Part shown: positions 57,201 through 64,000 of the stretch, piece after piece
Numbering within the stretch: position 1 is the first letter of the stretch
How the letters are laid out: the number at the start of each line of letters is the position of its first letter
Source: Marsupella aquatica
Lineage: Eukaryota > Marchantiophyta
Direction: 5' to 3'
DNA length: 64,000 bases
Assembly (NCBI GenBank): GCA_973895155.1
Contig: OZ316897.1
Location: 1,674,001 to 1,738,000, forward strand
Notes under the pieces: generated by a model
The model's input: the letters and a program-made list of their open reading frames with translations, nothing else
Database searches by the model: none
What the model was told of the DNA's origin: nothing
Translations under genes and position numbers: made by a program

Positions 57201-57954
57201 GCACAGTTGTTCGCAAGAATGCCAACAACTCAGAAACCAGAACGTTGGGGACATTGTGGTTGCCGCAAATGTTCAAGAACATGATGACAAATCCCAGTTT
57301 AGAACATTTGCTACCGGGGTACAAAGACTTCCTGCCTTCCTATATTTGCAGGGGAGAGCCAAACATCCCATCATGCCCAGGGGTTTCCTGGCCTATCTCA
57401 AACTCATCAAGAGGCTCTTTGACAGGGGGCACACTTGCATCTGCAGCCATATCCTCTTCGTTGTCCAGCCCATCATGAAATGCATCCAAGTCTTGGAAGA
57501 TGTCTCTCACCATCTCTTCCACATGAATTCCTTCGTCACGTGGTGCTGCCTGAGCACCATCCCGTTGGAGAGCTGACAACCCACAGAGACCAGCTACAAC
57601 ATTTTCAAATGCACCAGGCAGAACCTCACTTGCCCGTCTTGCAGCATTGGCAGCATCAAATTCTAACCTCCACTCCTCGTCGGAAGAATCTTCCTTTGCA
57701 GGATCATTCCAAACTCGATGTCATGGATCTCTTCCATGAACCGCGATATGCCGCCAAACCTCATTCAGACCCCTGGTACGGGATCCTTGGCAGATTGCAC
57801 AAGGACATCTCATCCTACTGGCTCCTGAAAGTCTGGTTCGTAACCTTTCACGCTGCCAAAGCTTATTATCATGGCGCGATATCCTTGTGGGATGATGCAA
57901 AGGGAGTGCCTGTGCCCTGGGCTGGGTCTGGGGAGGGTGGTGACCAGGGTGCAT
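54289..57954 (-). pseudogene. CACTA transposase, TNP2-like, with DUF4218 and DUF4216 regions
   Basis: Order on the reverse strand: transposase-associated Cys motif (CPCAICQG, about 57800); zinc motif CPKCGKHRYRN (about 57040); TNP2 core (LSLDGVNPFGDKNN, FSCWPVTILNYNLPPWM, LIPGPDS, IDVFLAPLVEELRKLW; about 56950-56560). Next is MHIEKNICESLLRFL (55974), then the DUF4218 segment MTHLLVHVVEELHQFGPVSARW and YMKLLKGHVRTYY (about 55500-55340). The DUF4216-like end (SWVRQDWLGNRATMKRDNDG) lies at about 54620. In-frame stops at 57721 (TGA), 57340 (TAG), 56965 (TAG) and 56278 (TGA) all fit C-to-T change. Candidate introns lie near 56130 and 55100. The family excises and reinserts CACTA elements. Confidence 0.8.
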
Positions 57955-57959
57955 TGTAA

Positions 57960-58385
57960 CAGGCAGGGAGCTCTACAGTCATGGACAGCAGTGAACAAGG
58001 ATGCCTAATGGTGGTATTTGTGTTCCATATATCCCTGACTGTATCTGCCAAAAGAGTTAACATAACGTGTACTAAATTCTCACAAACCCTAAACCACCCC
58101 AAAAGAAAAAAACAGGTTCGCAAGTAGTGTACCTATTGTCAAGTGAATGACACAAAATTCCTAAATGTTGGAGGGTGTCACCACCTCCTCCGCTGTCCTC
58201 AAATGTACCGCCTCTGCATGTACATTTATAGTGACACCCCCAGGCAGCAGGAAACAACAATCCGCCAACAGTAAAATAAGCCCAACTGCCACCAACCATA
58301 ACAAGGTACATTAGTTCAAAGATCACATTTATTTCAATGATCTGATTTATACAAAAAAAACTTGTGTCCAAACTGATGCTACTAC
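57960..58385. other. Spacer between TNP2-like gene and BRCT ORF
   Basis: No supported gene. Probably promoter or 5' region of the transposase transcript. Confidence 0.4.
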
Positions 58386-58388
58386 TCC

Positions 58389-59110
58389 TCACTCTGATTC
58401 AGAATCGCTAATGACCCATTCCTCACTTGTTGTCTCATAGTCCTCTCTGTAAGGATCCTGACCCTTCCGTGGCCAGGCCTCAAAAAGATCATAGTCCATT
58501 GGGTTTTGACGCTTCCCAGCTGCTACTGATTCCACAAGCCAAGCATATGAAACCACAAACACATTATGGGACATGACATAAAAGCGAATGTCTCCCTTCC
58601 CAAACTTGCGGCAGGCTTTGGGATATGACTTAGTAATGACATGAGTGGTGTCCTCTGTTATATTCTCCTCCACTGTCCCACCTAGGTCAAGCACCGTGGA
58701 CTTGTACACTTTGCACTTAACCTCTCCAATTCCCGCCTCCACAAATACCATGCTCAGCCCTTTCAGAATGGGGGTTGGTTGCTTCGTCTCCTCAACCAAC
58801 ATACTCTTCAGCCTTCTAGAGCTCTGTCCTTTGTTGAGTATAGGTCCATATTGGACATCAGCAAGCCGTGCCTTTGCTTCCCAGACTTCTTGTTCAGCCC
58901 AAGCTGATGAAGTAGCTTCTTCATCCTCCCACAGCTCATATTGCTCAGTATCCTGTACAATCTGATGTGCTATGGAATCTGTGATCCAAGAGGCCTCAAC
59001 TACTTTTAGGCCTTGCTTAGTAATTGCAGAATTCATGTAGGACCATGACCACTTCTTTATCACTGATAGCCATGTACCTGCAACAACATGTGTAGTCTCT
59101 GGAGTGATGT
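58389..59110 (-). CDS. BRCT-domain protein fragment inside the CACTA element
   Basis: The reverse-strand frame ends ESE-stop at 58389 and carries one partial and one complete BRCT-like repeat. The partial one has TTHVVAGTW...QGLKVVEASWITDSI. The complete one has LKGLSMVFVEAGIG, DLGGTVEENITEDTTHVITK and VVSYAWLVESVAAGKRQNPM. GG, THV and the W..(S/E)S spacing are the family hallmarks. BRCT domains bind phosphopeptides or DNA ends in repair proteins; the second repeat resembles those of family X DNA polymerases. Codons past about 59110 on this strand are LINE antisense, so the N-terminal part is missing. Probably a captured host gene fragment. Confidence 0.6.
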
Positions 59111-59115
59111 CCTGA

Positions 59116-61060
59116 GGAGTTAGACAGGGCTGCCCCCTATCTAGTATCCTCTTCTCTCTTACGACCCAACCACTTATGGCCATGATCAACAAGAAGATGG
59201 AGTAGGGAGCCATTCAAGGAATGCAACTGGTGAATGGACGACACTTGTGCCATCAACTGTTCGCTGACGACACGGGACTATTCTTGGAGGCCACGGAGGA
59301 GGAATTCAGAGAAGCCAGAGCGGTCATGCAACAATTTGAAGACATCTCAGGTGCAAAACTGAACGTTGCCAAATCCCAAATCATACCGATCTTTCTCAAC
59401 AACAACCAATATCCCCTTTGGTTGCAGAACACGGGATGCAAAATTGCCAAGGCTGGAGAAATTTGTGAATATCTGGGGTGCCCAATCGGATACAGAGTGC
59501 GGCCATCACATGAAGCGGAATACTTGCTAAACAAACTCTGGAAGCGCCTCAACACCTGGACTAATCGAAGCCTGACCTGGGCAGGCAGGACCGTTCTACT
59601 TAAGCATGTCTTAAGGTGATCCCGACTTATCATCTGATGGCCCTTGCCTTGTATAAAACCGGGTATCAGGAGATGGAGAAACTATGTAGAAGATTCCTAT
59701 GGGGCAGAAATCATACGGGTGGACAGAAGAAGCCGTTGATTGCATGGGATGACATCACAGACACCAAGGAGAACGGAGGACTAGGATTTCAGACCTTTGA
59801 AAAGCAAGCTGAGGCACTGAAAATGAGGCACATCACCAAGTTGATTACAAGAGCTGACAAGGAGTGGATTACCATGGCTCAGGAAATTATACTGGGAAGC
59901 GCAAGGAAGGGACCACACAAGAAAGTAAGGAGGCACTGGACCTGCTCGGAGGTCCTCCTACTTTGGCCTGGGATTACTATAACAGGATCTCACACTGTCA
60001 AGAATTACTTAGAGGATGGAACTCACAGTGCTCAAGACTCCAGTTTGAATTCAGACATACCGTCCTACCCCAACAAATGTCAATTGACCGGATTGTAAGC
60101 TTATACTTACGCGACAAACACATTCCGAAACCACAGCAGATTGACCTGCGGAGGTTCCTTGCTAACAGAAGGATCAAGCAACTCACTGATTTACTTACGA
60201 GCAATGGCAATTGGATGGAACTACAAGAGCTCACTAACCAGATTCGTAGCACCAGGAGGGTAGGAGAGAAGGAATTTGACAACTTCTATGGGGAGCTTCG
60301 ATTGAATGACATGAGCATTGACATCGAGTTACACCAATGCACCGGATGGAAGTGGGCTTGGCCACAACGCAACAGGAGCTGGTCCTTCCCCACCAAAACC
60401 TGGTCCATGCAGACACAAGAGACAAGGTACGACATCACTAAGCTCAACAGAAGATGGGGCACGGCTGACACTCCAGCCCAATGGAGAGCGAGATGGAGAA
60501 GACTGTGGAGCGGATGGGCACTACCAAGAATCCGCATTTTTATCTGGAGACTCATCAATCACGGATACTTCACCGACGGGCAAGCGAGCCACTGGGGAGT
60601 ATGCTCTGGTATGTGTGAACGCTGTCATAGTAGCCTTGAGAACACAGAACACCTTTTCCATAGCTGCTGTAAAGTTCAGAATCGTTGGCAGGAAATTAAA
60701 TCACTGCTTAGACACACTACTATAGTGAACCAGATTAAGGACACTCTTTTTGAAACGATTAAGGTGGCTATCGTGATGCACAAACGCAATCCAGGACCAT
60801 TGGTGATCCTCACCAAACTATGCAATGTTAATTGGAAGGAGAGGAACGCTCAGGTCTACTCTCAGTTCCTGGGACGGCTCCCCAGTTGGGTTATTTTGCA
60901 CAACGCTAACAGTCAAATCAACACTATGAGGGCCGCCAGCACATCCACCCGTAAAACACGTCAACTACAGCGGATTTTGGATGAACTCAACTTTGTGCTC
61001 AGACCGTGGGCTAATGCGGAAGTCCCCAGCCCTATGACCCCCAACATTTTGAATGATTGA
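59116..61060 (+). pseudogene. LINE ORF2 C-terminal half: reverse transcriptase and zf-RVT
   Basis: RT part has GVRQGCPLS, the catalytic FADDT (about 59261) and SGAKLNVAKSQ. A later region has LNKLWKRLNTWTNRSLTWAGR and FLWGRNHTGGQKKPLIAWDDI. The C-terminal zinc-binding zf-RVT domain (RIRIFIWRLINHGYFTDG, CERCHSSLENTEHLFHSCC) lies at about 60530-60670. TAG 59203 and frame changes near 59612 and 59950 break it. Stop at 61058-61060. Confidence 0.8.
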
Positions 61061-61500
61061 CAAACTTCAGGAGTTATGCTACAACAGAAACTGGTACACT
61101 TATACCATCGACAAAGGCAATGACTACCAAGGGGGTTTAGATGCCAAGAGCGTAGGTAATAGCAACACTAAACACAGTAGTAAATATGATCCCATTCTCA
61201 CGCATTACAAACACCAGTCGCACTGCAGCAGACAATATAGTAACCACACCCAGAGTGACAGGAAATACAACATCAGTAACTGCTACCAATTAGACAAGTT
61301 GAAGCTTAGACGGACTAGTATCGAGAAACAGTGTAGTTTAGTCAGTACCATGATTGATTGGCTCCATTGGGAGTATTGGCCCGAGTGATCTTCGGGGGCT
61401 TGTGTCGGTTTTGTCGGGTGGCGTTTGTCCTTGGCTGTGCTATAAAGCCTTCTTTTAAAATAAAATAAAACAAAAACAAAAACAAAAAACCAAAAAAATC
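61061..61500 (+). other. LINE 3' untranslated region and A-rich tail
   Basis: Follows the ORF2 stop and ends in the A-rich tail. The 111-codon frame at 61053-61388 has no domain and is probably not coding. Confidence 0.5.
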
Positions 61501-61957
61501 GGTAATTTGGGTGTTGCCTTGGTGGATACAGGCGCGACTGCCTGCTTCATAAGTGGGCAGGCGGCAGCTCGTCTTGGGGTGGACGTGCAAGAGTTGTTAC
61601 AGCCGTTAGTGTGCAAGTTTGCCAACGACACGAAGGGGATAGTGTCGAGAGTGGTTCATAGACTTCGGGTAGAGGTCATTGGCGAACAACAAAATTTTGT
61701 TAGTCAGGAGAGGTTCTACGTTCTAGACGGTCTAGCCGTAGACTTCATTTTGTCGGTAGGTTATCTCAGAAAGCACAATGTTACCTTGAAACTGGGGGGC
61801 GAAGTGCTCCATTTTCCTAATAAGGGCGGTGAGCCCATTGTTGTACACAAAATTACCAAAAATAAAGAAAGATTTCTTAAAGTAAGTAAAGTGTCGTGGA
61901 TGTCTCCGTGTGTATCGGCGAAGCAATGGTGGAAAGACTTCAAGGGTGGACATGAAT
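61501..61957 (+). pseudogene. Chromovirus (gypsy element 2) aspartic protease, displaced and inverted
   Basis: Encodes VALVDTGATACFISGQAAARLG (the DTG active site of retropepsins) and VDFILSVGYLRKHN. The frame is truncated at its N-terminus by the LINE tail. It ends at TGAAT (61953-61957) before the family-2 end. Read on this strand it leads in frame into the RT lead-in that begins at 46166 on the other strand, identifying it as the missing part of that same element. Confidence 0.75.
61953..61957 (+). repeat. Target duplication TGAAT of family-2 copy B, partner copy
   Basis: Reverse complement of ATTCA at 46162-46166, directly before TGTGGTGCGTCC. Confidence 0.75.
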
Positions 61958-62983
61958 TGTGGTGCGTCCCCTGCCTACCCAAACCCAAGAAACCCCCTTG
62001 CTCAAGCCGATTCCCGCAGGTTTCGTCCTTGGCGAGGCCGTTTCCGCGGTTTAGTGGCATGGGACGCTGCTAATCCTCTATTAACATTTTACACACATAT
62101 ATTGGACAGATCCTTCATCGGGTCATGAGATACTTAGCCGTCCTATTCTAGTCCCTCCCTTGTGTTCCTTTCCTGGTCTTCCATTAGGTATGTTTGGATT
62201 GCGCCGCCGGAATGATCCCCAATTGGCTTGGTTAAGCCGCTAAGACCTCTCTCAGCTCGACACATCCAACTCTCACTCCCCTGCTTACTTCTATTCCTCT
62301 ATTAGTTGATGTGGGCACTCTTCACACAAGTTAATGCGACACACAAATAGCAAAATGACTCATTCTGACTGAGTTATACCATGCACTTGCCATACAAACA
62401 GTACATCTCATACACAAGCTCTGCAAACTAAGCCGTGAGGCCAACTCTATTAAGTTCTTAAGTATGAGGAAACATGAATATATACAAGGGTCACTGTATA
62501 ACTAACCGAGAGCTTCTCTTACTACTTGATCCCAGCCCTGCTGGTGCAACTAAAAACTTGCTAATGAAGAGGCCCTGAACTCCCCGCAGCCCAGGTACTT
62601 ATCCTGGTTGTGGATCCGCCTGATTCCTTGCAGCGTAAGCCTAATCTACCTACTGTAATCTACCTAAGTACAGCAAGGCAGGAGCACAAGTGTCGTCCAC
62701 ACCCGTGGATCCGAAATCCCACTAATCTAAGTGTCAGGGCCGTCTCCTGATCCTGATCCTAAGTCTAAATCTAAGATCAGCGCCCGCCCTGCCCACTCAC
62801 GCCTCCTACCTCCACGTCCGCCCTCCCTAAAAGGGACGGCGCCCTTACACCGTCATGACACTGGTGGCTGGTCCTCAATGGACGCCCCCAACGCTTCCTC
62901 CGCAGCCACTGCCGTTGGTCCGTCCTCTGACAGATTACCTGCCCTTGACCGAGTCAACTCTTCATCGGCCTGACTGGGTCCAC
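61958..62983 (-). mobile_element. Family-2 coding LTR-like unit, copy B, distal part, inverted
   Basis: The reverse complement of this stretch matches copy A from about 41976 to 43006, including the hairpin (62199-62212, one change) and the terminal ACCACA. It ends at CAC (62981-62983) exactly where copy B's proximal part stops with GTG, so the two parts were one unit. Confidence 0.8.
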
Positions 62984-64000
62984 CACTAGAAGAAAACGTC
63001 CCCTTTTGAGACCCTATGCTTTGTGACTTTAGGGAGACTTTCAAAAATACATGACTCCAAGTTTAGGGGAGTCATTGTTGTTACATTTTATCAACTGATT
63101 TTTGGGGGATATTTGTGAAAGTCATTCCTACAACTTCTGATAAAGTAGCAATTGTAACACGAGTAGGGCAGTCATATGTAAGTTGAATAAGCTACTCTCC
63201 ATTACGGCATTCTGAAATAGAGTGCAAGAAGGATTACATGCACTCTAGACATCACGGAATGTTCCATTTACAACCATTGACTTGCGGAGTCGGGAGCACT
63301 AGGTGCACATAGAAGGAATGGGGGTTTAGGGTTGCAGAACTAGTTAAATGTCTTCATGTCAAGAGCATTGTAGTTATCCTAGCCTAATTAAACGTGCATG
63401 GGAGTACTTGCCTCTATAATAGTAAGTCTTATGCTGCTCAATGGATTCCTTAGAGTTCATGGGCAACTTTGACAAGAATATTGGGGTGATATCATTTTCA
63501 ATTCAGGGCTAAAGTAGTGTCCGGCCCCCATTCTTTGTCCACCCTCCCTAAGTGGCATGTGTAAGGGTTAATTTATAGTTGCGTTCTAAGAGGTTACAGT
63601 TGCGTTCATTTAATCTTTGCTCACAAAGTGTCGTGTCCAATTTGCTTTAGGGTACTAACATGTGTATCAACGGCTCATGTCAACGCAAAGTGGTCGAGGC
63701 TCATTGGGTTTGGTTCACTAAGTGTCACTAAGTGTTAAGGTATGCTTTGTGCGTGAGTGTGCCTTTGGACACGAGTTTAGGGTGCGCGGGTTTTGTTTAG
63801 GGTTTAAACACGCCAGCAGAGTGCAAAGTTCAGTTCAATGTGCGTGGGAACTCGGAGGTTTTTGTTTCAGAAAAACTCACTTGTCCATTACGGGGACATT
63901 CGTCGTGCCTGAAGGTCGTCACATTGTGCGCGGTCTCACGAAGTGGGGAGTGTGCTTCGCGATCGGGGCAGTTCCTTCGCGTAGGGGAGTTTTGCGCTTG
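62984..64000. mobile_element. Second terminus of the CACTA element, inverted, running off the window
   Basis: Starts CACTAGAAGAA like the terminus at 49749 and shares the later TGAGACCC word before diverging. Subterminal GTGACT, ATGACTCC and GTCATT words lie in the next 200 bp. The rest to 64000 has no supported gene; two short TTTAGGG-type words occur near 63306 and 63800. Confidence 0.7.

Larger units (their letters stand above)
49749..59110 (-). mobile_element. CACTA (En/Spm) DNA transposon, main part
   Basis: The terminus CACTAGAAGAA lies at 49749, next to the 3-bp target GTG. Subterminal GTGAC/GTCAC repeats follow, then two reverse-strand gene sets with TNP2-like and TNPA-like products. 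The matching second terminus (CACTAGAAGAA next to CAC) is at 62984, inverted with its flank. The right limit of this main part is where LINE sequence starts, near 59110. Confidence 0.85.
59111..61500 (+). mobile_element. 5'-truncated LINE with A-rich tail
   Basis: Begins in the middle of reverse transcriptase at GVRQGCPLS (59116) and ends in an A-rich tail (about 61455-61500, AAAATAAAACAAAAAC words). The 5' truncation and A-rich end are usual for LINEs. The tail abuts the chromovirus protease and the 5' end abuts the BRCT ORF. No target duplication is visible, which fits a position at a rearrangement junction. Confidence 0.8.

Noticed and set aside
59111-59213. N-terminal extension of the BRCT ORF to 59213 on the reverse strand
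   Set aside because: That stretch is the complement of the LINE GVRQGCPLS region, so the open frame is accidental.
61910-62128. Protein-coding continuation past the chromovirus protease to 62128
   Set aside because: Beyond 61957 the frame reads into the inverted end of the family-2 unit, whose orientation and ends are fixed by copy A.

Overview
This is nuclear DNA of a plant-lineage eukaryote, almost wholly made of nested and decaying transposable elements with a few intron-bearing gene fragments. Pointers are plant-type CACTA transposase domains, a Ty3/gypsy chromovirus, spliceosomal introns (GTAAG/GTATG...AG), TTTAGGG telomere-type repeats, and premature stops of the kind left by CHG/CG cytosine methylation. 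The protein style recalls a charophyte green alga such as Chara, but that is recollection and was not checked.

Layout. 1-9.9 kb: a forward Ty3/gypsy element (gag-protease, RT/RNase H/integrase, extra 3' ORF) whose gag is split by a 4,014-bp coding unit with TG...CA ends and a perfect 5-bp target duplication (family 1). 10-20.9 kb: a possible C2HC zinc-finger gene (+), tandemly repeated coding-like units, inverted telomere-type repeats, and a reverse-strand gene with seven 67-codon repeats upstream of an FCP1/NIF-like HAD phosphatase domain. 21.3-24.7 kb: a second, 5'-truncated family-1 unit lying against a reverse-strand MULE-type transposase (24.7-26.6 kb). 27.9-28.8 kb: a collapsed Ty1/copia remnant. 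29.7-36.2 kb: a two-exon SANT-like gene (+) and two related reverse-strand ORF groups. 38.2-49.7 kb: a reverse-strand chromovirus pol carrying two insertions of a second coding TG...CA family (family 2). 49.7-59.1 kb: a CACTA element with TNP2-like and TNPA-like genes plus a BRCT-domain ORF. 59.1-61.5 kb: a truncated LINE. 61.5-64 kb: the protease of the same chromovirus, the missing end of the family-2 insertion and the other CACTA end, all in inverted orientation.

History. Target-site duplications let the order be read: the chromovirus took a family-2 insertion between protease and RT (TSD TGAAT); the CACTA element inserted into that unit (TSD GTG); an inversion then carried one CACTA end, the distal part of the unit and the protease away. 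The two coding TG...CA families share end sequence, a related N-terminal domain, a coiled-coil tail and a small hairpin near the 3' end. They are the best candidates for an undescribed element type: either very large solo LTRs that carry an ORF, or compact one-unit elements. Nearly every ORF is broken, and the breaks are mostly CAG to TAG or CGN to TGA.
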